From positions 186,001 through 250,000 of the forward strand of contig JAHLKH010000005.1 in assembly GCA_025526915.1 (NCBI GenBank): a stretch of DNA of 64,000 nucleotides, written 5' to 3'. Position numbers and translations under genes: made by a program. The stretch's first letter is position 1. Each line of letters opens with the position of its first letter. This stretch comes from Entophlyctis helioformis (Eukaryota > Chytridiomycota > Chytridiomycetes > Chytridiales > Chytriomycetaceae). Under the pieces are notes generated by a model. That model did no database searches, was not told where the DNA came from, and worked only from the letters and a program-made list of their open reading frames with translations. This document shows positions 31,201-44,498 of this stretch, piece by piece.

Positions 31201-32561
31201 AAGAAGCAAAGGCACTCCACATGCGTATAGCTGACTGCTGCTTCTCGCAAGGCTCCTACCAGCTGGCCTGCAAACAGTATACACTGGTAAGAGCCGGCTT
31301 ATCCCGAGCTGTTTTTCTCTGTCTTATCCATCGAGGGCTCATTTTTGGGGGGTTGCCGCTCTGCTGACGTGCGTCTGGTCCAAACTCGTGCATGGATACC
31401 AGGCCGGTGATCGCCTTCGGGCTATGGGCTCGCTGCTCAAGTCAGGCGAGAAAGACAAGATTATCTTCTTTGCCAGTAAGTCTGTTTGCTATCAACGAGT
31501 TTCAGTCCCGATGCCGCCATTTATGTGCAATACCCAAATCTGATGCCCAATATGGTGTAGACGTATCTGGACCGAAGCAGCCCGAGATTTTCATTATTGC
31601 GGCCAACTTTCTACAAAGCATGGATTGGCGAGCCGACACGTCGGTGATGAAGGCCATCATCCAGTTTTACACCAAGGTGGGCATCGCAGACATCTGGCCA
31701 GATGGCAGAGATGGCTGCTGTTCCAATATCCGCCAATGCCGACTGGCTGACCGACTGCTTGACTCTGGCTGGGTAGGCAAAGGCATACATGGCACTCGCA
31801 CGTTTCTACGACTCGTGTGCTTTGATTGAGATTGATGAGTTCCAAAACTATGAAAAGGTGAGCAAGGATGGGTTCTGCACGACTTGGGAGCTATGCAGGA
31901 TAGGTGCATAGTTGTCATCACTTGTGTGCACTTGTAGCACGACAGTATGCAGGCAAACCAGCGCAAAATACTGACAAGCTCATCTCCATATCGTGAATTC
32001 GCCAATGCCTCTCTAACAAACTGCCGAACCATAGGCCATGGGTGCTTTGAAGGAGGCCGAGAAATGTCTTGGCAAGATACCGCATCCCACCCCGGCCGAT
32101 CGAGACAATGTCGAAACCATCAAGCGCAAACTGCACTATATTGGCCTGTTTCTGGAGGCTCATCAGCATGCCAAGGCGCAGCAGTTCGACGAGGCAGAGC
32201 ACATTTGCATGGGGATCCTGAGCGAGCCAGAGATTGATGCAAGTTTCTCTGCTTGATCGAGTCTGCGTGTTTTATAGGCATTTCGCTTACTTGTGCATCG
32301 AGCGTTTCCATCCTATGGACGATGCGTCCATCCATCCAGGCATGCGTTCGTGTTGGCGACATTTACGGGCTGCTGATTGAGAGCAGCTACACCAGCGGGC
32401 AATTTGACAAGGCACGCCAGCTGCTTCTCTCTCTCAGCCATCGTCTCACCAATGTCAGTGTTGACTATTATGTGGACCGAGCCATTGTGCAGACCCTTGG
32501 GGGAGTGCCCAATTCTGCAGCAGAGGCAGACGCCGCCAATTCGGTCGAGGAAGACTACTGA
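25251..32561 (+). CDS. IFT140: Intraflagellar transport protein 140 (IFT-A subunit)
   Basis: Core subunit of IFT-A, needed for retrograde transport and membrane-protein entry in cilia. Many short exons. The N-terminal half (to about 28.7 kb) is WD repeats, for example WHPTKKYLAVAW, CLEWNPIGNRIISGDE and SGSVYYADDMGH. The C-terminal half is TPR-like and tracks animal IFT140 closely: SLKVWWAQNAES, YYSMANDILSIVRVNC, AIRLAKEHRIDKELMQLAL, AANFLQSMDWRAD, IEIDEFQNYEKA, then VGDIYGLLIESSY. The stop at 32559-32561 is 39 bp from the convergent USP gene. The start is the first ATG in frame with the first WD repeat; an upstream exon is possible. Confidence 0.9.
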
Positions 32562-32600
32562 GTTGCTCGAGCATTCATTCGTCAATCATAAAGGGCAGTT

Positions 32601-35441
32601 TTACAATCGCTGGGTCGCGTCCATGCGTTGCATAAAAGCTTCCTTCCGCTTGTTCTTCTTCATAGATGGCCGATCGTACTCCTGTTCGTGCTCCGAGGGT
32701 CGCCTCCGCTTGCCAGCCTTGTGCTGCATGTAAACAACTTCCTCGCGTTTGAAAAGCGTCCCGTGGTCGATGGTGTCCCATACACCGGTGTGAGTGCCGT
32801 AAAGCGACCCAGCCAAGAATGGATCAGCACTAGCGGCAACGAACGGTGCGAGATCTGACGAGGTGGGCGGCATGTTGGCAGCCTTTGGCGACGACTCGGC
32901 GCGACTGCGGTCCGGGGCAAAAGTAGGCTGCACAATGGCTTCGATTGGCGAGGCGTTGATAGTACCGCTGCTCTTGTTGTTGATGCTCTTGGCGCTTCCG
33001 GTGCTGCTCTTGATACTGCTGATACTGCTGCTGCTACTACTACTGCTGCTGCTGGTCCGTTTGATTCCCGTGCTGCTCGTATCAGGGGTCTCTGAGCGGT
33101 CGTCGTCCATGCCAGAAAGAGGCATCACGATCCAAGGGCGTGTGGCGTTGTAGTCTGACAGGAAAGAGGACGAAGAGAGAGACGACTCGCTTGGCGTAGA
33201 GTCGTTGTCGCATGAGCCGTTCCAGGATGGAAGCTCAGCGTCCGTGGCCACATGCTGCTTTACATCTACACGATTACGGGAGGCATCGGTCGCAGTCGCG
33301 GGGGGCAGTGCCTGCTTTCTGTGGCTGTCGGTCTGGGGCTGAGGCTGCGCCTTTTCAGGGGCATGATCCGATCCCAATCGAGGCGTTGGGATGGTAGCCA
33401 GTCCTTGAGACGACGTCCGATGGACGTAGAACAGCATGTACGCAGATTGGGACAAGACGGTTTTCTCTGAGACAGGCCGGACTTGCGAGTCATTCATGCA
33501 ATACCTAGTAGAGTGGTGCACAGAGCAACCACGAAGCCGAGTGTCGGTTAGACACATCGAAAGGCAAGCATTCAACTGGACAGTCGATGCGTGTCGCCTA
33601 CCAATTGCCGTCAGGAGCCTTGACAAAGCTGAAATAGTGACCTGAATGGCATGAAGACCCAGAGTGGACCAGCACGGCAAAGAGATCGTACATGGTCTGC
33701 GACGAGTGAATCCAGAAAAGCCCACGAGGGCAAAAAGGAAAGCATTGGTTGGCAATACAGCACGTGAGCATGGGACTCGAAAATCCGCGGGCATGCCATC
33801 GTGCACATGTCATGCAGTGCGCCATGTTACATACAGCCGACTTGCTTGGTGTTGCCATGTAAGCGTCAAGCTTGAGCTGCGGCTGAAACTGGACGGGCGA
33901 TGAGATTTTAGATCCCATGCTGTGGTGAAAGCCAAATCGCTTGAGTTGAACAGTCAAGACAGTTGGCGGCTTGAGAATTGTGATTTGCTTGTGGGCATCA
34001 CGGAGTCCGTTGCACCTGACGAACAGATGCAGATTGTCAGCTAAAGACCCAGGATGATATCTGGACATACAGACGAAATCGCGCCATTCAAGGATAGGGC
34101 AAAACACGACAACCAGAAGGGCACATACTTTGCGCATCGATATTGGTTCTGCTTGTTCAAGAGCTCGGGTGTCGTGAATCGACGGAAGGCTTGGTCCAGG
34201 CTCTGACAATGCTTGATGTCCAGCGAAATGTCCATGAGCGGATCGACTGTGTCCGAGGTACCTTTGCAGCTGAGACACTTGATCTGACTGCGAAGTGAGC
34301 CATTGAAAACCCGGCCGGTGATTGTGGCATTGGGCTTCTTGCTGACAGTCCCAGGCGATCCGGGATTGCAGTGGTTAGTCATCGAGACGTGCACACAAAC
34401 AAATATGGACAATCGAAAGGCGTCCTGCAATATGGGATCAAATCAAGCCAATGCACACATCCCAAAGACACTCTCCACACGGATGCAGCATAGAAACCAC
34501 GGATATGATGCTTCTCACCCGCCAGCAGCCTCGCCCTTTTGAAGCCCCTCCACCAGAAAGCGGATAAACTCGTGTGCGTCTTCTTGGCGGCCAACGCGCA
34601 TTTGCTTCGAGATGCGCTTGAGGTTGTCCACAAACAGTCTTGGGCTGATGGCCTTTGCGGATTGGCCGCTGCGCTTAAAGCACATCTGAACATGCGATTC
34701 AAGGGAACACATGGCACAGAACCCCTTGGATGGGCCTGTGAAAGATTGCCACGATCAGTGCCTGCTTGCATGCATTGGCGCTCATGGGTCCAGCAAACGA
34801 TAAAGTGCATACACGAGCGGCCATGAGCACCGGTCAAGAGGACTTGAGCAAGCGGCGGATTGTACGTCATGCACTGAAGCACCGAGTTGAGAAAGCACGT
34901 GTTTCCGAGATTCACGAGGCCTGCGGCGGTTGAGAGCGATTGGCATCCAGACAGGCGCAGACAGGCGCAGACAGGGGGTAGGCCTCGTGTTAGTGCGTGT
35001 GCACTCTGACTCTCAGACGCAGTGTGTTTGATCGTCAAGCAGACTGGTGCCTGCCTCGCACCGAGGTGTCCAGCAACGGCATGGCCACTCACCAGGCCCG
35101 ATTCCACCTGCCACGAGCCAAGTTGACGACAGCTGCATTGGCATGCTGGAAGCGGCCTGTCTGGGCTGCTGATTGCCTTGCTGGCGAGGACCGGCCGCTG
35201 CGGTCGATGCCTTGGCGGCATGGGCAGACGACGCAATTGCAGGAACGGCCGTCGTCGCCAGCGGGGACTTTGAAGCAAACGATCCAGGCGACGAGACGAA
35301 ATCAATGCGTCGCTCGCCAGCCCGGTTCTTTGCTGTTCGCCCAATGGCCTGCAGCGCATTGTCAATGAGAAGCGCCGGCATGTGTCTGCCTGCTGAGGCT
35401 GTTAGATTCGGCACATCCAGTTGTCTGTCGGCAGGCAGCAT
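32601..35441 (-). CDS. Ubiquitin-specific protease, USP36/USP42-like
   Basis: Cysteine deubiquitinase. The catalytic Cys box [16 protein letters not shown] is at about 34.9 kb, then [17 protein letters not shown]. The zinc-binding region has [22 protein letters not shown] and a second Cys pair near YRCAKCNG. The His box [15 protein letters not shown] is at about 33.65 kb and YCMNDSQV carries the Asn/Asp; the domain ends AYMLFYV. All catalytic residues are present. The pre-domain segment [20 protein letters not shown] and the early position of the Cys box resemble USP36/42. The C-terminus is a long Ser-rich tail ending in a Lys/Arg cluster ([10 protein letters not shown]), a possible nuclear signal. 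An upstream in-frame ATG exists at 35540. Confidence 0.85.
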
Positions 35442-35713
35442 GGGGTTGGAAGCCGGCTTCAGCCCTGCTGGCTGCCCACTGACCTTGTGTCGAGTTGGTC
35501 GATGGAAAAAAAAAAAGTTTGCGAAAAACATTTTTACCAAAAATCACGATGCGCGATGAGCCAGCCAGCCAAGATCGGCGGCGGACAGCCGCATCGATGG
35601 CAACAAAGTAGGCCGAGGCAATTGGCCCGAATGGCAGACAGGCACACAGGCAGACGTATGCGTGTGGGCTAACAGTCTTGGCGCCATGCAGTTTTGTGGA
35701 CGTCCAGCAAAAG

Positions 35714-38700
35714 ATGAATATCCACCATTTCGAGCAGCTCATGACGCTCTTCCACGACCACCGCAACGAGGACGGATCGGCTGGATTTGACATTGACAAG
35801 TTTCGCGACGTGTTTGGGGAGGTTCTCGGCGGCAACTTGTCGGTCGAGCAAATGACCCAGCTGTTTATGAAGATCGACGCCAACTCGGACGGCACGGTCG
35901 ACTGGGATGAGTTTTCCACGTACATGATGACCGTGTCCATCGAAAGCGACGACCTCAGCGAAATCTTGGATGAGCGCAGACGGAAGCTGGTGACTGTGCC
36001 TCACAAGGACATGATCATCCGCATCGACTTTGTCCAGAAAGAGCGCAAGTATTTAAGCGTCAGGCAAGCACATGTGCATGGCATGCGTTGCAAAACAAAT
36101 GGTGCCAGCCTATCAAGCTCGGCATTAGCTGACGCTTGCTCTGCAACAGTCGAGAAGGCACCGTCTGCCTGTGGTCCAAGTCGCTAAAACTCAGCCGCAT
36201 GATCAACACCAAAGAGCTAAATCCGCGAACGTCATGGGTCCACGATGCTCGCTTCATGCATGAGCACAACAAGCTCATGATAATCACAGATGACAGACAG
36301 TACGTTGCGCACAAAGGGTCTTTGGGACGATAATCGTCATGCTTGGGACATTGCACTGACATCCTGCCTTGACCAACAAAACGTTGGCGCGTCTCATCAT
36401 GCAAACCGCTGTGCAGGCTATGCATCTACGATCTTTTTTCCATCAAGCCACGTCTTGTGGCAGCCATTACCCAACTGGAGAACAACCCGCTTTGCTTAGC
36501 ATTTGCAGGTATGCACACATGCAGACGTCCTGTTTGCAGCCAATCTAAAAATGCGAGTGTAGCAAGCATCAGCGCGCTGACATCCTCTTGCTCGATGCAC
36601 TTAGCTGGATACGACGAAGACACCGACTTGATCATGTTTGGCGACGACGGTGGCTATGTCAACGTGCTGTCACTGACGCGCCGATTTCTGATCGACACGG
36701 CATCGGACAATGGACCGAGTGAACACCTTACACCAGCCAAGCTGACCAAGAAAGATAGTCTTGAGAAAAACAACATCTCTCTCTACCGGGTACGTGCTTT
36801 GACAGGAGGATGGCCCCACACGAGTGTGTGCTTTGCTTGTTTGCTTCGCCAAAGGCATTGACCCAACGACAACCGCACGTGTGGCTTTGGCGGTGTCTCG
36901 CTGATCAGCGCAAAGTCCACAACGACTGGGTGCTCAAGGTTCAATACTATCCAGAGATGAATGCCTTTGTGTCGTGTGCACTTGAAACAGCCAAGTCTCT
37001 TGTTGTAAGACGTTGCTTTGTTGCATTCTCGATCCTTGCGTGTTCACCTGGCCCGCCACCACCATAGGGGCCAAGGATGAGGTGTGGTTGCAATCTGCCT
37101 AACACTGCGCATTTGCATGTACGGGATAGATTGGCGATCTTGAGCGGAAAACCATGCGCCACATCAGCATTCCAAAGGGCATCAAGTGCTTTGAGTTTTG
37201 CCGGAGACCGAGCTTCCTTGTGACAGGCGGACGCGACAAAATCATGTGTGCTCCTGCCCGTTCTGCACCGTTCATTTCATTGCTACTGCGCTAATCGTAT
37301 CAACCCTGCACTCTGATGCCTAATGGCCACCAACTGCAGCCGTCTGTGGAACCCGTACGTCCTATCCAAGCCTGCAGGGAGCTTGCAGGGTCACAACGCC
37401 AGTATCGTGAGCATTGTCATCAACCACGAGGATGGCCATATCATCAGCCTCTCGGAGGACAAGATTGTGAAAATGTGGAATGCGCGCAACCTAAACTGTC
37501 TCCAGACAATCATTGACAAGATTCCGCACCGACCGGAAAACATCATTTCGTCCATCTTCTACGATGCGCAATCCAGGCAGATCATCAAAGGCAGCGATGC
37601 ACTCGAGACTTGGCCGGTGAGCTGCTGCTCATCTAAGCATGGTGTTGATATGCTGATTTGGCTTGGACATTGCTGCATCACAAGGCGAGCGTCAACAGTA
37701 ACTCATTCCCCTTGGCATTACCTTGCGTGCTGGCAGTTGTACACGGACACGAAGCAAACAGCATCGAAGAGTCACGATGCACCAGTCGTTGGCGCAATGT
37801 TCAACTCCAACTTCCACCAGGTTCGAATCTACTGCAACCTGGCGTTGTATCCCAAGCGTTGGCACTTGACTCGGCTATGCTTACGTTGACGCCGTGCAGG
37901 TTGTCAGTGGATGCCAAGCAGGCACAATCACACTTTGGGATCCTACCTGTGGCGAGAGGATTTTCCAGTTCCACAAGGCTCATGGAGTATGTCGATTATC
38001 GTGCAGGACTGCATCTGCCAGTGCCCTGATTGCGGTGACGTTGATCATGCTCATAAAGGCAGGACCGCTGACATGAACTGACTGTGCACGCGACGCATCC
38101 GTGTATGTGCCAAACGGCCATCAGAATCTGGAAATTACAGCCATGTGCTTTGACAAGTCCGGACGCCGCCTCATCACAGGCAGCCGAGATGGTGCTATAA
38201 AGGTGAGTGCATCCATCGTCGCGTGACGCTGCCATTGCGCTGCACGCGTGGTTGATGGAGCATGCCGTTCCGCTTTGCATTTACTTATGACCATGACAGA
38301 TGTGGAATTTCAACAATGGACAGATCCTTCGAAGGCTGCTGAAAGACACGGTCATGGAAACAACAGACATTTGCTTTGTAGAAATGGTGAGAGTCCGGCG
38401 CAAGCAAGACGTGTTCATGCCTCGGGAAACGTGCACACATGCATGCACCCAAGCCAGTGTCTCTTTGTGTTATTCACGACCCGTTTTTGGTAGGGTATCA
38501 ATCGTTTCATTATTGCGGTCGGATGGGACCGCAAAATATCCATCTTCTTGGACGACCCCAGCCATTTTGACTCAAGACCCGTCCGCGTACTCAATGGAAA
38601 GGGATCGGGAGCACACAAAGGGTAAGCACTCATTCGTCACGGGTCTTCTCATTTTGATGAATAGCCCCCATCAAGGCGCGCTCGATGGCAGCCCATCACC

Positions 38701-40711
38701 TTGGCGTTGACACTGACTGGCAGGGCGATTGGTTTCTGGGAGTGGACAGTCACGAGGACGACATTTCGGCAGTTGCGTTCTGTCCGCCAAACATGCTCGC
38801 TACCAGCAGTGTTGATGGGACGATCGGTGCGTTGGGCGGTTTCACCAATGTTTGTCGGAAATGCTGTGCTGACAACTGCAAGCCCGACAGTCATCTGGAA
38901 TCTAGAATCTGGATACATCAAGCTGTCCATGCGCGAACCGTTTCTAGACTTGCGGAGCAAAGAAGAGAAGCCCGTGGAGAAGGTCCGCATTTGGCTGGCG
39001 CACTTCAACCAGACTCGTTTGCCTGCTCTTGACATCCTCACCGGATGCATGGCGATTACTAATTGGGCGAGAGTTTGCCGGTGTAGATTGTCTTTGTATA
39101 CAATGCGGACAGACCAAACGTGAGAGCCTCGCAGATCCCTCTGCTCTCCTGCCATGCAGATGGCTGCGTCCGGGTCTGGGACATCTTTGATGGCGTTATG
39201 ATCAATGAGGTATTTTGGCAAATGCGTCAACGCTGTGCTGTCCACTCTCTCGCAACACACCATGGCTTGCCCGCAGCTCATACACGCATGGCTCCTGCCG
39301 GATACGATTTTGGGTGTTCCAATGCACACAGTACAATTGCCAAGTGATGGACGATGAGGGCTTGACAACCATGTCATGCGACGACGAGTGCACCATCCTT
39401 ATGGTTGGTGGATCAAAGGGACATGCGCGGATCATTGATCTCAAGGCGCTGCTGACCGACATGCACGATCGGCAAGCGAGTCTTGTCGTTACGCACCTTT
39501 GGAGAGCGCATATGCAGAGCATAACAAGGTATTCTCTCCTGTGGTGCCGTCCCTTCAATAGGACGTGCTATGCTTGTTTGGCAATGCCGCGAATTGGTCC
39601 GTGGCAGAACCAGTGTATTCACGGCTGCTTGAATCACGTGGCACTACAGCATAAGCTATGTAAACGGATATGACATGATCCTGACATCTTCTAAGGATGC
39701 GACTGTGCGAATATGGTCTATGGATGGTAAACATTGGTGATGGGCTGGCTACTGGATGAGGCGTCGACTGACATTCTCGCTGATGCTGAGCAGGAAGCCA
39801 CATTGGCACATTTGGAGATCGGCCGTGGGTGTTTGGAGATGACTCTACGTACTGCCCGCTGCCGCCCGACCTCAAGCAGGACCATGACCTCGAGATAAAG
39901 AAGGCGGACATGGCAAACAAAAAGGAGGCTCTCATCAAAAAGAACGTCATTGACACATGGCGTGGCGTTTTTACGCTGGATACCATCAGCGAGCCAGGTT
40001 TGTCGCTGTTGACAGATGCACTTCATCCACCGCGGCGTATGACTTGCTGGCACAGGACTGAATGCAAAAGCACGGCTTGGTGGTGCACGTGTTTCTAGAG
40101 CCAAGCACTGGAGAAGAAGCGGACTACTCGAAGCGATTGCAGCGCCTCAGAGAAAAAGCAATGCTGGTAACGTGTCTTGCCGAGCATGTGCATATGCATC
40201 TGGCTGCCACTAAATGGCAAACGTCCATGTACTGGCGACTATTGCTGCATTGCGCTGCCATCAATCTGTAGGCGCACATCACCAAGAAATGGAAAGGTAG
40301 CTGCTTGCTTACTTGTCTGGAAACCTTGTGTGGAACTGCCAGGATGACTGCATAGTTAACGAGACTGATAATGGCGCGATGCAGAGTATTGGTCAAGACG
40401 CAAGAATGTCGACGACTGGACGCTTACACCTGATCTGATCACAGTGAAAAGCACAAAGGTTCGTTGATGTTTTTTGCCGAGCAGCGTGCACGCAGCCTGG
40501 GCACTGACGGCATCTGCCGATTGGGCACACGCAGCAGTTCTTCTCCTTTGACATCCAGCAGCGGCACCGACCCACCAAGCCTTTGATGAATGTCAAGTAT
40601 GACTCGGTGTATCACATGCTGCAGATCCACACCATGGATGATGCACAGGCTCCCATTCCACATCCTCTCAAATCAGCCAAAGCCGGGAAAACGGCTCTGC
40701 CATCTATCTGA
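35714..40711 (+). CDS. CFAP337: EF-hand/WD-repeat flagellar protein, CFAP337 (WDR49/WDR64 family)
   Basis: N-terminal EF-hand region (LFHDHRNEDGSAGFDID; DANSDGTVDWDEF, a complete loop at about 35.88 kb) followed by a long chain of WD repeats over many exons, for example LLVTGGRDK-type strands, VSGCQAGTITLWDP, LITGSRDGAIKMWNF, SSVDGTI ... IWNLESG, and TSSKDATVRIWSMDG. The tail includes LEIKKADMANKKEALIKKN and ends PLMNVKYDSVYHM ... TALPSI. This arrangement is that of WDR49/CFAP337 and WDR64, axonemal proteins of motile cilia, consistent with a swimming stage. The start ATG precedes the first helix of the EF-hand region; earlier exons cannot be excluded. Confidence 0.8.
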
Positions 40712-40871
40712 AATAGACTCATTACCTGGCCCTCGAGCTTGCTCAGCCGAGCGCGTCCACGTTTTGGCCCGATATTCACTTGCTTCGAGTGTGTCCATGT
40801 TGGTGGTTGGTGACAAGGCAGCAGCCTATGGGACGCACTAACAAGCGACATGTGTCCCAGTGCACGAGCAA

Positions 40872-43004
40872 ATGCTGCAGGCAGTGAGATACGTCGAGTC
40901 GGCTGCCAGGGCAGTCTCGCAGGGCACACACCATGGTCTGTCTGCTGTCTGCTGTCTGGGCCGAGGCTGCGTGATGACTGACGCTGGTTCATCACTCGGC
41001 AGACTTCAAGCGGCAGACAGACGCTCCATGGGAGGTTCGACAATGGGCGAGCGGACTTGAACGGCAGGCTCAGCAGGCATGGTTCGAATGGCTGCACTGT
41101 GAGTCTCTTGGCAAGCAGCCTTTGTTGGTGCCTCTGACGTTGGCACAACCGCCAACTCATTCAATCTCCGTCAACATCCAAAGCATACCTGTGCCGGAGG
41201 CTTGCCATTGAGCTGGATCGGTCGTTCACCGTTTACCAGACGCTTGCGAGATCAGCTGTACAACGCCAGACTGGACCAGGTCTTGAGCCAATCGAGCAGA
41301 TCTTGTCGCAGTGCATCGCTGTGCGCAGCAGCCTCGAGAGAATCGTCGAGGACGTTGTTGTGTCGCCAGATAAAAGGTTAGCATCGTCAGATCAGCTGTG
41401 CGCATTCGTGCTCCGCCCATTCGGACGAGAGTGTGTCCAGTGCTTGCCCATTCAACTCATCTTTGGACTGCTCGACACTGTGATCAACCCCACACACACA
41501 CACACACCAGGCTGTACCAATTGCTTCGCTTTCGCGCAGAAAGTACCGCGCAGATCCAATATCGCGCATCGGTCGCTGGGTCACTCGCGGTGGATGTCTC
41601 CGATGCTCTCTCGACACTTGTTCGTTCGGCTGTCCATGCTCATCCTCAAGACGACACACAAGACCAACAGAGCTTTCACGATCTAAACCTGCACCAGAGT
41701 CAGACTGATGACGCCAGCCAAGATGGAGGCGCGATGCACGTCGACATGGAGCATCCAGGTACAGCGGCGCAGAGCCTACATCGTATCTTTGGCTTGGTGA
41801 AGCAGGCTGGCCTGGCTCCAATTGTGGAGGGAGCATTCATTGGCGTTTTTTACGAGATTGTTCAAGAGCATGTCGAGCAGCAGACGCGCCACGAGTTTGA
41901 CAAGACGGTTGCCGACAAGCTGCCGGCGTGGCTGGACAAGGCTGTCTTTTGCCTGTCGTCTCTCATGCACGACCAGCAACCAAGCCCAACTGCAGATGAT
42001 CCGGCAACAAATCCAAGCTTGTCCAGCAATATGTTAGTGCGCGCTGGCATCAATGGAACACCCGCTTTGCTTGATAGCCATGAGCTGCCTTGCAGCTCGC
42101 AGCTTGCAAAAGATGCTTGCATCCGAAAGCGTTGCGACTGACATTCTGGCATACCAGGCTCAAGGCTAAACTTGAGTTTCATGCGTTCCGAACTCTGTGC
42201 AATTCACGGTATGCCACTGTACATCGCCTGTCTGACTCGAGGCGTTGGGGCCAAGAGCTCCACCGTTACGCATTGATCGGCGCCACCATTACAGGTCGAT
42301 TGGATGTCCGTCTTTCTGACACTGTTTGACCTGTTTATCTGTTGGGCGGAGACACGTTAGGATCCGTGACGCCTTTGAGATCGTTCGAGACTTTCCAAGC
42401 TCTGTTCCAGCAATCATTGATCTCCAGGTATAAACGATCCGGCCCGTTGCCTGTCTCTTTGCATTGTCGCCTCACACTGGCTCCTTGCAACCAACAGAAA
42501 GCGCTTCAGCAGTACAATAATTCAGACGAGCTACTGCGCGTGCTGGAGCAATGGTAAGCCGTAATGACACATCTCCAATTGTGCCCTGTGGCGTTTAGCT
42601 TACCTACATGGACTCTCTTCATAGCATTGCGTCTCGATTGCTGCATTGCGGTGTTAACACGAAAGATATTCTCGAGTACTATGTGTCAACAGCACAGTTT
42701 ATGGCGATTCTAAAGCTGCCAGATGGAGCCACCGAGACAATGCTTGATCCGATCCGCGTGTATCTTCGGTATGTACGGTTGTGCTGATGGATACTCTCGA
42801 CGAGCATCACAGAGTGAGGAGGCTGACGGGCAAGATTCGCTATAATAGACATCGGGAGGATGCACTGCGTCAGGTTGTTCTTCGTCTCATCGGCGAAAGC
42901 GATGACTTTGAAACCCCCCATGATCTTGATGGCACTCTCCAATCACTCACGCAAGGTAAATTGGGCATGATTCTCTCTCTCTCTAGCCATGTTGTTGTTG
43001 TTGG

Positions 43005-43051
<47 letters not shown>

Positions 43052-44468
43052 GCTACTGCTTTGCAAGCTGCACTGCATCTCTAGTAGATTTTGGCCGCTG
43101 GCTAACTCGTTCGCACGCACATTAATGGGCTGGCCTTAATAGTCGAGACAGATCAGCTGATGAGCATCTTCCCGGGACACGAGCTCTACGCCAAAGATTT
43201 CCAGGAGCTGCTCGCCGCCAAACTTCTGCAGATGACCGACTTTAACATTGATAGCGAGGTTGGTCTTAATGACGCCACCTTGCTGCTTACCCTTGAGTGT
43301 TTGATGCTGGCGAAACTGACTTGTGTCTGGTGCACAACGCAAAGGTTCGCAGCCTGGAGATTCTGAAATCTCGGATTGGCGATCATCATCTCGGCCTCGC
43401 TCAAGTAATGATGCACGATGTGCAAGATTCTCGGCGCATCTCTTCAAACTACGAGCAACAAGCCATGATCGAGCACAGATTTCTCGATGCACTGGTTGTG
43501 TCGCGGCTGTTTTGGCCAAAGGACGCGCTTTCTAGCCAGCCCCAGCTCAAGCTGCCGCCTATCCTTCAAGAGTAAGCGCGCATGTATCCTCGAACTCGTG
43601 CTCAGGATGGCCACTTCAAGGCCGGCCTGTGTGCTGTACTGACTGTCATGGCGCCTTGCCGATCCTATCAGAGCCTTGGCCGCATACGAAAAGGCATATG
43701 CGGCAACCAAGGCGACGCGCAAGCTCAAATGGCACACATTCCAGGGCATTGTGGACCTGGAGCTGGAGTGTGGCGACACCCGGATACGGGTTGGTGCAAC
43801 TCCGGCGCAGGCCGCAGTTGTAATGCTGTTCGAGTCGCGAGGTAAGGGCCATGGCGCAGCGTTCTGCCAAGCGATTGCGTGCATAGCAAGGAACAAAAGC
43901 GTCACACGTTTGCGGTGCTGACACGACCAGCCCTTCAGACTCTATCCCAATCGACTCTGTGATTGCCGAAAGTGGGCTGAGCAAGAGCCAGGTTGTGCGC
44001 GTGGTTGACTTTTGGCACTCAAAGGGCATGCTTTCCATTGACGGCGGCCACGTTATCAACCTCCCAGCTCGTGATGCACAGCGAGCATCAGACGCTGAAC
44101 TCCAAGTATCGCTCGATAGGAGAACGGGCACAGATGTGACAAACGAGACAAGCGTCAGCTTGATTGACGTTCACGGACATCAACCTGATCATGACCACGG
44201 ACACGGACACGGACACGGACACGGCATGGCTGCTGGCGATTATGAGGAGGAAGAGCGGCGCGCACGTTTTGTTGAGCAGCAAGAGTCAACATGGCCGTTT
44301 GTGCAGAGCATGCTTGTTAATCTCGGGCCGCAGTCGCTTGATTCGATCCACCAGAAGCTGGGAATGTTTGGCGTGGCTGTCGGCGAGACAGATCTGCGGA
44401 TGCTGCTGCAGTGGGCTGCCGAGTCTGGGCTTGCCGACTTTGAAGGAGGGCAATATTCGGCGAAATGA
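40872..44468 (+). CDS. ANAPC2: Anaphase-promoting complex subunit 2 (cullin-like)
   Basis: Cullin scaffold of the APC/C ubiquitin ligase; holds the RING subunit APC11. Recognised by the cullin-homology half: IASRLLHCGVNTKDILEYYVS, MLDPIRVYLR, the LFINEYRSLLADRL-equivalent HELYAKDFQELLAAKLL, SRRISSN, SRLFWP, LKWHTFQGIVDLELECG and TPAQAAVVMLFES. The APC2-specific C-terminal winged helix follows (WPFVQSMLVNLGPQSLDSIHQKL ends the protein's last domain; both Leu-rich strands seen). A His/Gly-rich insert (HGHGHGHGHG) precedes it. The N-terminal region is weakly conserved and exon borders there are uncertain. A (TTG)n microsatellite lies in one intron (about 42987-43051). Confidence 0.85.
42987..43051 (+). 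repeat. (TTG)n microsatellite in an ANAPC2 intron
   Basis: About twenty ttg units, the first few imperfect, between the exon ending SLTQ and the exon starting with DQLMSIFPG. The Cys-run ORF across it is an artefact of the repeat. Confidence 0.85.
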
Positions 44469-44498
44469 ATTGTTTTCAAATCGATCAGCAACACGACT

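Noticed and set aside
32863..33153. Leu-rich plus-strand ORF that looks like a membrane protein
   Set aside because: Antisense to the Ser-rich tail of the USP gene (tgctgctg repeats).
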